Source: an uncultured Clostridia bacterium (lineage in GTDB: Bacteria; Bacillota; Clostridia; Oscillospirales; Acutalibacteraceae). From it: 33,884 bases of DNA. The notes beneath the pieces are model-generated. The model was not told where the DNA came from. It did no database searches and was given only the letters and a program-made list of their open reading frames with translations. Location: positions 1-33,884 of the forward strand of contig CANQBK010000017.1 in NCBI GenBank assembly GCA_947589485.1, written 5' to 3'. Below, piece by piece: positions 9,081 through 18,729 of the stretch. The position numbers and the translations under genes were made by a program. Position 1 is the first letter of the stretch. Each line of letters begins with the position of its first letter.

Positions 9081-10427
9081 TTATTCCTCATTTTTCTTAA
9101 ATTCGTTCATAAAATCGGTTGTGTATTCACCTGAAACAAAGGAGGGATCCGACAAAATTTCGATATGTAAATCCCTGTTGTGTTTAACTCCGTCAATAAT
9201 AATTTCGCTGAGCGCCATCTTCATTTTTCTTATTGCAAGTTCGCGTGAACGTGCCTGCACTATGAGCTTTCCTATCATAGAATCATAATAAGGCGGTATT
9301 GAATAATCCTGATATATTGCCGTGTCAAAACGCACTGCGGGACCTCCGGGAACGTGCAGGAATTTTACGGTTCCACAGCTCGGACAGAAGTTTCTGTCGG
9401 GGTCCTCTGCGTTTATACGGCACTCTATTGCGCTTCCGTGCATAAACACCTTATCTTGTGTCACTGTCAGTTTTGCTCCTGATGCAATCCTTATCTGCCA
9501 CTGTACAATATCAAGTCCTGTAACCATTTCGGTCACAGCGTGTTCAACCTGAAGTCTTGTATTCATTTCCATAAAGTAAAAATTTTTATCCTTGTCAAGC
9601 AAAAACTCCACTGTTCCGGCATTTTCGTAATTAACTGCCTTTGCGGCTTTAATTGCGGCGTCCATCATTTTCTCTCTTACGTCCGGAGTAATTGCGGGCG
9701 AGGGGCTTTCTTCAATGAGCTTTTGATTTTTCCTTTGAACGGAACACTCACGCTCACCAAGACAAACAACATTGCCGTATTTGTCGCTGATAAGCTGCAT
9801 TTCAACGTGTTTAACAGGATGAATAAAACGCTCCATATAAACGGCTCCGTCACCAAAAGCACTTTGTGCCTCCGCTTTTGCCGACAAAAAGGCATTGTCA
9901 AAATCTTCAATTTTGTCTACACGCCTTATACCTCTGCCGCCGCCGCCCGAACGTGCCTTTACCAAAAGCGGAAATCCGATTTCCATTGCCTTAGTGCGTG
10001 CTTCGGCAACATCTTCTATAATACCGCTTCCGGGAGTTATGGGAACACCTGCGGCTTTCATTGTTTTTCTTGCCTCGTCTTTGTCGCCCAATCGTTCAAT
10101 CATTTTTGAACTCGGACCTATAAACTGTATGTTGCACCGTTCGCAAAGCGAAACAAACTTGGCATTTTCAGAAAGCAAACCATAACCGGGGTGAATTGCC
10201 TGCGCCCCGGACACAACTGCAACCTCCAAAATAGCCGCCATATTTAGGTAGCTGTCAGAAACCTGCGGTCCGCCGATACAATAGCTTTCGTCCGCCATAC
10301 TTACATGCAGTGCGTTTCTGTCCGCCTGAGAATAAACCGCAACCGTCGATATTCCCATTTCTCTGCATGCCCGTATAATCCTTACGGCAATTTCGCCGCG
10401 ATTTGCAATCAATATTTTTGAAAACAA
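9081..10427 (-). CDS. accC: Biotin carboxylase
   Basis: MFSKILIANRGEIAVRIIRACREMGI...ERECSVQRKNQKLIEESPSPA...MEMNTRLQVEHAVTE. Confidence 0.97.
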   Translation of the reverse strand: MFSKILIANRGEIAVRIIRACREMGISTVAVYSQADRNALHVSMADESYCIGGPQVSDSYLNMAAILEVAVVSGAQAIHPGYGLLSENAKFVSLCERCNIQFIGPSSKMIERLGDKDEARKTMKAAGVPITPGSGIIEDVAEARTKAMEIGFPLLVKARSGGGGRGIRRVDKIEDFDNAFLSAKAEAQSAFGDGAVYMERFIHPVKHVEMQLISDKYGNVVCLGERECSVQRKNQKLIEESPSPAITPDVREKMMDAAIKAAKAVNYENAGTVEFLLDKDKNFYFMEMNTRLQVEHAVTEMVTGLDIVQWQIRIASGAKLTVTQDKVFMHGSAIECRINAEDPDRNFCPSCGTVKFLHVPGGPAVRFDTAIYQDYSIPPYYDSMIGKLIVQARSRELAIRKMKMALSEIIIDGVKHNRDLHIEILSDPSFVSGEYTTDFMNEFKKNEE

Positions 10428-10430
10428 CGG

Positions 10431-10850
10431 TTACACCCTTTCAACAAGAGCAAACGAAAACTCAGCAGAAACACAGAGCTTTCCGTCCACATAGCCCTTA
10501 CCCTTAATAAAATAGAATATTCCACGATTTTTGGTAAGCTCGCACTTAATTTCAAAGGTATCGCCCGGCAACACCTTATTTTTGAACTTAGCTTTTTCTA
10601 TTCCGGTAAAATACGGAATACTTACCGCAGACTTTTCAGCAATTATCACCGAGCTTGCCTGAGCCATCATCTCACATAAAATAACTCCGGGTACAACCGG
10701 ATTTCCGGGAAAATGACCGTCAAGGAACCATTCATCGCCGTTTATGTGTTTTTTTCCCTCACAGGTATTTTCTCCTGTTTTGCTTGCCTCATCAATAAGC
10801 AGCATAGAATTTCTGTGCGGTATTACATTTTTTAATTCTTCTTTGTTCAT
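10431..10850 (-). CDS. fabZ: 3-hydroxyacyl-ACP dehydratase FabZ
   Basis: IPHRNSMLLID...DGHFPGNPVVPGVILCEMMAQA; start set at MNKEELKN with SD ggaagg. Confidence 0.95.
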   Translation of the reverse strand: MNKEELKNVIPHRNSMLLIDEASKTGENTCEGKKHINGDEWFLDGHFPGNPVVPGVILCEMMAQASSVIIAEKSAVSIPYFTGIEKAKFKNKVLPGDTFEIKCELTKNRGIFYFIKGKGYVDGKLCVSAEFSFALVERV

Positions 10851-10885
10851 TATAATACAACCTTCCAAAAATTAAAACAACGAAA

Positions 10886-11365
10886 TTATTTTATCATAAA
10901 CAATGGCTGACCGTATTCCACAACCTGACCGTTATCCACACAGATTTTGGTAATTTCTCCGCTTTTTTCAGCCGTGACCTCATTCATAAGTTTCATTGCC
11001 TCTATCAAACACAAAACGTCGCCTTTGTTTACCTTTGTACCAACGGATACATAAGGTTCCTTATCAGGAGAAGGCGCCGAATAAAACACTCCTACCATAG
11101 GTGAAGTAACTGCCGAAGAACCGTCTTGTATTTGTTCCGATTGCTCCGGCTGAATAAATGGTGAGTTTGACTGGATTGTTTCGGTTGCGGCAGGCGCTTT
11201 TACGGTGGACGTCACCGTTATCGGTTCTGCTGCGTTTACTGAAACATATTCTTTTTTTTGGACGATGACAAGATGTTCACCCTCCGAATTTTTTATATCG
11301 AGCTTAGTCGCCTTTGAATCATTAAAAGCACTGAGAAGTTCTTTTATTTCATCAACACTATACAT
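10886..11365 (-). CDS. accB: Biotin carboxyl carrier protein of acetyl-CoA carboxylase
   Basis: C-terminal biotinyl domain with EAMKLMNEV. Confidence 0.95.
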   Translation of the reverse strand: MYSVDEIKELLSAFNDSKATKLDIKNSEGEHLVIVQKKEYVSVNAAEPITVTSTVKAPAATETIQSNSPFIQPEQSEQIQDGSSAVTSPMVGVFYSAPSPDKEPYVSVGTKVNKGDVLCLIEAMKLMNEVTAEKSGEITKICVDNGQVVEYGQPLFMIK

Positions 11366-11411
11366 TTTAACAATCCCACCTTATAAATATAATAAAATTT
11401 TGTAAAAGCCC

Positions 11412-12119
11412 GTGCGGCGCAGTGCCTGCGCTGTCAATTCGCGTTGTCGCTCACTCCGTTCGCTCGTACTGCAAACCAAAACTACATTCGCGCGGCGTTA
11501 GTTATTTTAACCATAGTTAAAAGTTTCGGTGCGGTGCCCGCACTGTCGATTCGCGTTATCGCTCGCTCCGCTCGCTCGTACTGCAAACCAAAACTACATT
11601 CGCGCGGCGTTAGTTATTTTAACCATAGTTAAAAGTTTCGGTGCGGTGCCCGCGCTCTCAATTCGCGGTGCCGAGCCGGCACGGGCGATTCGCGTTGTCG
11701 CTCGCTCCGCTCGCTCGTACTGCAAAAGATAAGTACAGTCGCGCGGCATAAGTTTATATTCCCATAATTAAAAGTTTCGGTCAAGCCTTTTCAAAGGCTT
11801 GCGGATTCCAAAGGCAGAGCCTTTGGCAGGTTTTTAAGGGCGGAACCCTTAACCATCAATTTCCCTGCTTGTACTGCAAACCAAAACTACATTCGCGCGG
11901 CGTTAGTTATTTTAGCCATAATTAAAAGTTTCGGTCAAGCCTTTTCAAAGGCTTGCGGATTCCAAAGGCAGAGCCTTTGGCAGGTTTTTAAGGGCGGAGC
12001 CCTTAACGCGCAGTGCCTGCGCACTCAATTCGCGGTGTCGCTCACTCCGTTCGCTCGTACTGCAAACCAAAACTACATTCGCGCGGCGTTAGTTATTTTA
12101 GCCATAATTAAAAGTTTCG
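11412..12119 (+). repeat. Composite repeat array C: five cores and two full three-hairpin tails, between fabF and accB
   Basis: Cores ending AAAAGTTTCG at about 11528, 11640, 11770-11779, 11935 and 12119; M1-type hairpins at 11417-11431, 11529-11543, 11641 onward and 12008-12022; M2 within the third unit; tails ending near 11853 and 12007. Confidence 0.95.
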
Positions 12120-12139
12120 CACAATGGCTTATATACTTT

Positions 12140-13360
12140 TTAAATTTTCTTCATAACGATGCACGCATTGTGACCGCCAAAGCCAAACGTAGTGGAAAGC
12201 GACATAGTAAGCGGTACATTTACCGCTTTGTTCGGAGTATAATCCAAATCACATTCCGGGTCAGGTTCTTTGTAGCCTATTGTTGGCGGTACAATACCCT
12301 CATCAAGCGCCATTACCGCCGCAATCGCTTCAACCGCTCCGGCTGCACCAAGCATGTGTCCCGTCATAGACTTTGTAGAGCTTATATGAACCTTATACGC
12401 ATCATCACCAAAAGCCAGCTTAAACGCTTTTGTTTCGCTCGAATCATTCATAGGCGTACTTGTTCCGTGAGCATTTATATAAATTTCTTCTCCTCCGCAA
12501 TATCCGGACTCATCAAGTGCCAGCTTTATGCACCTTGCTGCGCCCTGTGCGTTGGGGTCGGGTGCGGTAATGTGGTAAGCGTCGCAAGTATTGCCGTATC
12601 CCGATATTTCCGCATACATCTTTGCGCCTCTTGCCTTTGCGTGTTCATATTCTTCCAAGATAAGAATACCTGCGCCTTCACCCATTACAAAACCGTTTCT
12701 GCGTTTGTCAAAAGGTATTGATGCCTGAGTGGGATCGTCACTCATAGACAGTGCCTTACAGCTTGTAAAACCTTTTATTGCAAGAGGGTGTATCGCTGCT
12801 TCCGAACCGCCTGTTATGATTGCATCGGCATACCCCGACTTTATTGCGTGGAACGCTTCTCCAACCGCATGTGTCGATGTCGAACACGCTGTAACCACCG
12901 GCAGGCACGGTCCCTTTGCATCATACGCTATTGCAATATTGCCCGACGCAATATTGCCGATCATCATAGGAATAAAAAACGGCGATATATTTTTATTGTT
13001 GAACATATTAAAGCATTGATCATAAAAAGTCTGTATGCCGCCAATTCCGGAGCCTACATATACTCCGAAACGTTCGGGCTCAATGTTTCCTTTTATGTTA
13101 CTGTCATTTACCGCCTGTGCCGCTGCGGCAATAGCGTATTGACAAAAAAGATCCAGCTTCCGACATTCTCTTTTCTCTATATATTCCATCGGATCAAAAC
13201 CTTTAACCTCGGCGGCAACTTTTGCTTTTGTCATTTCCGGGTCAAAGCTCTTAATAATATCTATACCGCAAACACCGTTTTTCATAGACGTCCAAGTGTC
13301 TTTAACATTATTTCCGACAGGCGTTACTGCGCCTAAACCTGTTATAACAACTCTCCTCAT
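12140..13360 (-). CDS. fabF: Beta-ketoacyl-ACP synthase II
   Basis: MRRVVITGLGAVTPVGN...VVTACSTSTHAVGEAF...NAHGTSTPMND...KSMTGHMLGAAG. Confidence 0.97.
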   Translation of the reverse strand: MRRVVITGLGAVTPVGNNVKDTWTSMKNGVCGIDIIKSFDPEMTKAKVAAEVKGFDPMEYIEKRECRKLDLFCQYAIAAAAQAVNDSNIKGNIEPERFGVYVGSGIGGIQTFYDQCFNMFNNKNISPFFIPMMIGNIASGNIAIAYDAKGPCLPVVTACSTSTHAVGEAFHAIKSGYADAIITGGSEAAIHPLAIKGFTSCKALSMSDDPTQASIPFDKRRNGFVMGEGAGILILEEYEHAKARGAKMYAEISGYGNTCDAYHITAPDPNAQGAARCIKLALDESGYCGGEEIYINAHGTSTPMNDSSETKAFKLAFGDDAYKVHISSTKSMTGHMLGAAGAVEAIAAVMALDEGIVPPTIGYKEPDPECDLDYTPNKAVNVPLTMSLSTTFGFGGHNACIVMKKI

Positions 13361-13391
13361 TTTACGGTAATTCCTTTCTTATATTTTAAAG

Positions 13392-14138
13392 TTAAATTGC
13401 CATACCGCCGTCAACTTTTATTACTTCTCCTGTAATATACGACGCTTCGTCCGAGGCAAGAAAAGCTGCTGTATTCGCTATATCCTCGCCCTGACCGATA
13501 CGCTTCATCGGTATTGCGGCAAGTGCGGCTTCCTTTGCTTTTTCGGGCATAGAATTTGTCATATCCGTTTCTATATAACCCGGCGCAATCGCATTTACAG
13601 TTATGTTCCTTGCGGCAAGCTCTTTTGCCACGGATTTTGTAAGACCTATTATGCCTGCCTTTGCGCTTGCGTAATTTGCCTGTCCGGCGTTTCCGTTAAT
13701 CCCTACCACAGACGAAATGTTAATTATTCTTCCGCGTCGCTTCTTCATAAAGTGCTGGTATGTACTCTTAATCATATTAAATGACCCTTTAAGATTAACA
13801 TTTATTACCCTGTCAAAATCTTCTTCTTTCATTGAAAGAACCAATCCGTCTTTTACTACGCCGGCATTGTTTACAAGAATATCAATACCGCCAAAATCCG
13901 CAATAACCTCTATTACAAGATTTTTGGCATCATTCAGGCTTGAAACGTCACAAGAATACGCCTTAGCCTTTACTCCGAGCTTTTCAATCTCTGCAACTGT
14001 TTCATTCGCCTTTTCCCTGTTGCCGGCATATACTACCGCAACATTCGCACCCAAAGACGCCAGCTTCAGAGCTATTGCCTTGCCTATTCCTCTTGACGAA
14101 CCTGTTACCACAGCATTTTTTCCGTTTAAATCCATCAT
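13392..14138 (-). CDS. fabG: 3-oxoacyl-ACP reductase FabG
   Basis: KNAVVTGSSRGIGKAIA, NNAGV, YASAKAG, GYIETDMT SDR motifs. Confidence 0.96.
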   Translation of the reverse strand: MMDLNGKNAVVTGSSRGIGKAIALKLASLGANVAVVYAGNREKANETVAEIEKLGVKAKAYSCDVSSLNDAKNLVIEVIADFGGIDILVNNAGVVKDGLVLSMKEEDFDRVINVNLKGSFNMIKSTYQHFMKKRRGRIINISSVVGINGNAGQANYASAKAGIIGLTKSVAKELAARNITVNAIAPGYIETDMTNSMPEKAKEAALAAIPMKRIGQGEDIANTAAFLASDEASYITGEVIKVDGGMAI

Positions 14139-14159
14139 ATCCGCAATTCACCCAACGCC

Positions 14160-15059
14160 TTATTTTAAAGCGTCAAGCGCCTCCTTATTTTCCGTATTTA
14201 CAGCGATTACGTCTGCATTTATCTTTTTTATAAGACCGGTAAGTGTCTTTCCTACGCCTGCCTCAATAAAGCGGTCCGCACCCTCGGCAATCATATTTTC
14301 AATTGTTGTCTGCCACTTTACCGGATTATTGACCTGCTGCGAAATAAGCAGCTTATAGTTTCCGGTATACGGACAAGCCGTGCGGTTTGAATAAACAGGT
14401 ATTTTCGGGTCGCTAAGCTCTACCGTGCCAAGGTACTCGGCAAGCGCGTCAGCCGCCTCGTTCATAAACGGCGAATGAAAAGCTCCGCTTACCGCAAGTT
14501 TTACCGCCTTGCCCTTTTCGGATTTTACTCTTTCGCACAACAAATCTATTTCATCCTCGGCTGCCGCAACAACCGTTTGAGCGGGACTGTTGTAATTTAC
14601 CGGATAAGCCTTGCCAAATTCCTTGCAAATTTCTTCAACCTTTTCCGGCGTCAATTTCATTACGGCAGCCATCGCTCCTTTATTTTTCCGAGCCGCCTTA
14701 TCCATATATTCTGCCCTTTTGCAGACCAGTTTAAACGCATCTTCGTAAGAAATCATTCCGGCAAAAGCGATTGCCGCAATTTCACCCAACGAAAATCCCG
14801 CCGTAAAGTCCGGCTTAATTCCTTTTTCAACAACCGCCTCGGCTGCCGCAAGGTCGCATATAAAAACGCACGGCTGAGTGTTCAATGTTTCTGCAAGTTC
14901 CTCCTTAGTACCCTCAAAGCACTGTTTAAGTGTACCGGGACGAATTTTTTCCGCCATATCGAACACTGCTCTCGCAGAAGGCGAAGTATCGTACAATTCC
15001 TTACCCATTCCGGGATACTGAGCGCCTTGTCCCGAAAATACAATAGCTGTTTTTCCCAT
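14160..15059 (-). CDS. fabD: Malonyl-CoA:ACP S-malonyltransferase
   Basis: TAIVFSGQGAQYPGMGKELY, GFSLGEIAAI; start set at MGKTAIVF with SD aaagga. Confidence 0.96.
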   Translation of the reverse strand: MGKTAIVFSGQGAQYPGMGKELYDTSPSARAVFDMAEKIRPGTLKQCFEGTKEELAETLNTQPCVFICDLAAAEAVVEKGIKPDFTAGFSLGEIAAIAFAGMISYEDAFKLVCKRAEYMDKAARKNKGAMAAVMKLTPEKVEEICKEFGKAYPVNYNSPAQTVVAAAEDEIDLLCERVKSEKGKAVKLAVSGAFHSPFMNEAADALAEYLGTVELSDPKIPVYSNRTACPYTGNYKLLISQQVNNPVKWQTTIENMIAEGADRFIEAGVGKTLTGLIKKINADVIAVNTENKEALDALK

Positions 15060-15108
15060 AAATAATTCCTTTCCAGACATTATATCAGTCTTTGCACAAT
15101 GCTTTCCG

Positions 15109-16068
15109 TCATTTGTTCCAGCGAATTACGCAGCTTCCCGATGTAAGACCCGCGCCGAACGCACACATTGCAACTATATCTCCCTTTTTTAGGACACCGG
15201 CGTGATTTGCTTCGTCAAGAGCAAGCGGAACACTGCCCGATGATGTATTTCCATAATGCTGTATATTGCAAAAAAATTTTTCTCTGTCAATACCAAGATT
15301 TTTTGCCGAAGCATTAATTATTCTCATATTAGCCTGATGAGGTATAACGCAGTCTATATCGCTCATTTCTATGCCCGCATCACTTACGGATTTTCTTATA
15401 CCCGCAGACATAGCGTTTACGGCAAATTTATAAACCTCTCCGCCCATCATGTGCAGAACGGCACGTTTTTCTTCATGCTCATAAAACGGCGATGAATTTG
15501 TTCCGTGAGGGATAAGAAGAACCTCATCATTTCCCACCGAAGTCAGGTTTATGGAAAGCAAATCATCTCCCTCGCCAAGAACAACTGCCGCACCACCGTC
15601 GCCGAACAAAACGCAGGTGGAGCGATCTGTCCAATCAATTATATTTGAAAGGTTATCCATAGATACAATAAGAACGTGTTTAACCTTTTTCCGTGCAAAA
15701 TAGCCATCTGCAATGTCAAGGGCATAAATGAAGCCTGAGCAAGCGGCGTTAACGTCAAATGCGGGGCAGTCTGCACCGATTTCTCTTTGAATAATACAAG
15801 CCTGAGAAGGTGTGATATTTTCTCCCCGCATTGTAGAGCATATTATAAGGTCAAGTTGTGAAGCCTGTATTCCGGCATTTTGCAAGGCATTGTTTGCCGC
15901 CTCGACTGTAAGATCCGTAATCGTTTCTTTTTTACATATACGGCGTTCTTCTATACCGGTTCTTGTACGAATCCATTCATCGTTTGTTTCAACCATAGTT
16001 GAAAGTTCGTCATTTGTCATTACATACTCAGGCACTGCCTTTCCCGTTCCCAAAATAGTAAAGCCCAT
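15109..16068 (-). CDS. fabH: Beta-ketoacyl-ACP synthase III
   Basis: MGFTILGTGKAVPEYVMTNDELSTMVETNDEWIRTRTGIEERR...AACSGFIYAL; start at MGFT with GGAGG SD (ORF-track start 16164 is upstream). Confidence 0.96.
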   Translation of the reverse strand: MGFTILGTGKAVPEYVMTNDELSTMVETNDEWIRTRTGIEERRICKKETITDLTVEAANNALQNAGIQASQLDLIICSTMRGENITPSQACIIQREIGADCPAFDVNAACSGFIYALDIADGYFARKKVKHVLIVSMDNLSNIIDWTDRSTCVLFGDGGAAVVLGEGDDLLSINLTSVGNDEVLLIPHGTNSSPFYEHEEKRAVLHMMGGEVYKFAVNAMSAGIRKSVSDAGIEMSDIDCVIPHQANMRIINASAKNLGIDREKFFCNIQHYGNTSSGSVPLALDEANHAGVLKKGDIVAMCAFGAGLTSGSCVIRWNK

Positions 16069-16168
16069 TGGTAAATCCTCCGTTTTCTGAACCTGCGGCA
16101 AAACCGAAAAAGAAAAAAATTCAAATACAAACATTCGGAATTTATAAAAAGCCCATAAAATCAATTTG

Positions 16169-16182
16169 ACGTATTTATACGT
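16169..16182. promoter_or_regulatory. Perfect palindrome ACGTAT-TT-ATACGT in the fabH leader (possible operator)
   Basis: Direct reading of sequence; about 100 bp upstream of fabH start. Confidence 0.4.
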
Positions 16183-16425
16183 TTTTTAAATTACAGGTAT
16201 ACCGCAGAAATAAATTAAATATACAAAAAAATATTATATTCGTATTAAATATATTTTTCGGGGGTATATCTCAAAAAAGAACGGCAAAACTCACCGATCA
16301 AAAGTAAATCCGACAACAAATAAAATACAGCGCACACGCCTTATATTGTGAAATATATCGGTAGCATAATCGGCAGAAACAAAGATAGATTTTAACTTTT
16401 CGGACAGCCCCTGATTTACATATCA

Positions 16426-16454
16426 ATTCTATAACAAATCCTACCATTTGTCAA
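16426..16454 (-). promoter_or_regulatory. Sigma-70-like promoter upstream of the fab cluster
   Basis: Minus strand TTGACA (16449-16454), 17 bp, TAGAAT (16426-16431). Confidence 0.7.
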
Positions 16455-16455
16455 C

Positions 16456-16674
16456 CTGCGGCGCCGAGCCCGCACTGTCAATTCGCGGCGCCGAAGCCGG
16501 CGCAGGCAATTCGCGTTATCGCTCGCTCCGCTCGCTCGTATTGAGAGCAATAACTACATTCGCGCGGCGTTAGTTAATGTTTCCATAATTAAAAGTTTCG
16601 CTCAAGCCTTTTCAAAGGCTTGCGGATTCCAAAGGCAGAGCCTTTGGTGGGTTTTTAAGGGCAACGCCCTTAAC
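16456..16674 (+). repeat. Composite repeat array D: chimeric hairpin-M2-core-tail
   Basis: GCGCCGAGCC|CGCACTGTCAATTCGCG, GCGCCG-AAGC-CGGCGC, core, three tail hairpins. Confidence 0.95.
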
Positions 16675-16690
16675 TGTAAATTATATTAAC

Positions 16691-17185
16691 TTACTTAACC
16701 GTTGATATAGAAATTTTCGGTGTTTTTATTTCGGTGATATTGCCGTCACTGTCGGTAAAGACACTCAAATCATTACTTCCGTTCTTTTTTTCAAATTCAA
16801 AAATTCCGTCATTGACCGCTTTAAATTTCATATTTTGCCCTCCGCTTATGCTGTCAAGCAATTCTATTACAGTCATCGGGACAGAATCACCCTCAATAAT
16901 GGGAGTGTCCGTTCTGCATATAAGACTTCCAAGAGATAAGGAATACTTCCCGTCCGCACGTCTTACCGTCATTCCTTTTATCGTTTCAGGCGAATTGAAT
17001 TGTATTGATGCCGTTGTGGGGCTTACATAGTTTATTATGCAATTGTAACTTTCGCTTCCGCTTTTAACAACCGCCTTACTGTCAATAGCCGTGCTTATGT
17101 CCGGAACCTTTGGCTTGCTTACACAGCCGACAAGAAATAAAGAAACAACAAAAGCACTTATAAACGCAATACATCTTTTCAACAA
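16691..17185 (-). CDS. Putative lipoprotein (164 aa)
   Basis: N-terminal signal with lipobox LFLVGC. Confidence 0.75.
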   Translation of the reverse strand: MLKRCIAFISAFVVSLFLVGCVSKPKVPDISTAIDSKAVVKSGSESYNCIINYVSPTTASIQFNSPETIKGMTVRRADGKYSLSLGSLICRTDTPIIEGDSVPMTVIELLDSISGGQNMKFKAVNDGIFEFEKKNGSNDLSVFTDSDGNITEIKTPKISISTVK

Positions 17186-17202
17186 ATCACCGTCCGTTTG
17201 TG

Positions 17203-18729
17203 TCAGAAAATGTACTTCAGCTCTTCAACAATATCGCTTGGAAGCATTGCTCTTTTTGAATATTTCTCCGCACATTTGTCGCCTGCAAAACCGTGATAAT
17301 ACACTGCGTAAACAGCCGCCTTTTTTGGAGACATACCCTGTGCAAGAAACGAACCGAGCATACCTGCAAGCACATCGCCGCTTCCTCCCTTTGCCATACC
17401 GTTGTTTCCGGTACGGTTGACATATACATTGCCCTCCGGAGTCGCAATAAGTGTGTTTGCGCCTTTGAGTACAAGCGTTACTCCGTATTCTTCGGCAAAT
17501 TTTTTCGCCGTACCGTATCTGTCACGCTGTACCGATAATATATCCGTACCTGCCAGACGTGCCATCTCTCCCGGGTGGGGAGTAAGTACAACAGAAGCCG
17601 CTGAATCCCTCAGTACATCTATATTCATACAAACGGAGTTTATTCCGTCCGCATCAAGTACAACAGGCTTTGTTGAATTTTTTATAACATTCGACACAAT
17701 CCTTACCGTGTTTTCGTTTACACCAAGACCGCAGCCTATTAAAACCGTATCGCAGCTTTCAATTGAATGTGAAATAACTTTTTCATATCCGTCAAAGCTC
17801 ATTTTCCCGTCATCTGTTTGGTCAATCGGAACAAAAACCGCCTCAGTAAGAGCTTGAGAAACAATAGGATATATTGATTTCGGAACGGCAGCTTTCACTA
17901 AACCTACGCCCGTCCTCAAAGCCGCACCTCCGGAAAGTACGGCTGCACCTGCCATACCATAGCTGCCGCACATCATAAGCAATGTTCCGTTAGTTCCCTT
18001 GTGAGCCGATATTTTTCGGGGAACGATCGGATTTTCCTCAACAAATTCGTCCGAGGTACTCATAACGCAGTTACATCTGTCAATAATTTTTTTCGGTATG
18101 CCTACGTCGGCGGTAATAACTTCACCGCAGAAGTCCATTGACGGATATAAAATATGAAGCGGCTTTAACGCCGTAAACGATACGGTAATATCTGCGTTAA
18201 AACAACCGTTAGGTATTTCGCCGCTGTCACATATAATACCGCTCGGCAAATCAACGGCAATTTTATATGCGTTCACATTACTGTTGCACAAAGAAACAAT
18301 TTCAAGCGTCTGCTTATCAAGACCGCCACGAAAACCTATACCGTATATCGCATCTATTATCATATCGCTTTCCGAGATAATTTTTTCACACTCGAATTTC
18401 CGCAAACCGTAAGACAACACCTTAACATTGCTCGGAAGCCTTTCAAAATTCATTTTCGCAAGTTCCGTTTTCGGTTTATCGCCGCTCAGAATAACCGAAA
18501 CATTACAGTCCTTACTCGAAAGTATACCTGCTGTAACAAAACCGTCGCCGCCGTTGTTTCCCGAACCGCACAAAACACATATATTTTTAAGTTTGTTTTT
18601 TTGTATTAAATCGAGTGCCGTTTCGGCTGTTTTTGTTCCGGCTCTTTCCATAAGTACACTCATCGGTATTCCTTGTTCCTCCGCAAGCCGTTCGGCTTTC
18701 CTCATTTCATTTCCCGACATAACTTTCAT
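17203..18729 (-). CDS. nnr: Bifunctional NAD(P)H-hydrate epimerase / ADP-dependent dehydratase
   Basis: N-terminal epimerase CGSGNNGGDGFVTA; C-terminal dehydratase VLDADGIN, LTPHPGEMARL, LVLKGANTLIA, GNNGMAKGGSGDVLAGMLG; start at MKVMSGNEMRKAER. Confidence 0.94.
   Translation of the reverse strand: MKVMSGNEMRKAERLAEEQGIPMSVLMERAGTKTAETALDLIQKNKLKNICVLCGSGNNGGDGFVTAGILSSKDCNVSVILSGDKPKTELAKMNFERLPSNVKVLSYGLRKFECEKIISESDMIIDAIYGIGFRGGLDKQTLEIVSLCNSNVNAYKIAVDLPSGIICDSGEIPNGCFNADITVSFTALKPLHILYPSMDFCGEVITADVGIPKKIIDRCNCVMSTSDEFVEENPIVPRKISAHKGTNGTLLMMCGSYGMAGAAVLSGGAALRTGVGLVKAAVPKSIYPIVSQALTEAVFVPIDQTDDGKMSFDGYEKVISHSIESCDTVLIGCGLGVNENTVRIVSNVIKNSTKPVVLDADGINSVCMNIDVLRDSAASVVLTPHPGEMARLAGTDILSVQRDRYGTAKKFAEEYGVTLVLKGANTLIATPEGNVYVNRTGNNGMAKGGSGDVLAGMLGSFLAQGMSPKKAAVYAVYYHGFAGDKCAEKYSKRAMLPSDIVEELKYIF

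Noticed and set aside
9540-10109. 189-aa plus-strand ORF
   Set aside because: Antisense to accC; shadow ORF.
11412-12119. CRISPR array
   Set aside because: Repeats are tandem but unit length varies, spacers are not unique, and units are composite hairpin modules found at five dispersed loci; no cas genes.
12035-12721. 228-aa plus-strand ORF starting in array C
   Set aside because: Begins at a GTG inside the repeat and then runs antisense to fabF; no SD or recognisable domain.
14475-15065. 196-aa plus-strand ORF
   Set aside because: Antisense to fabD; shadow ORF.
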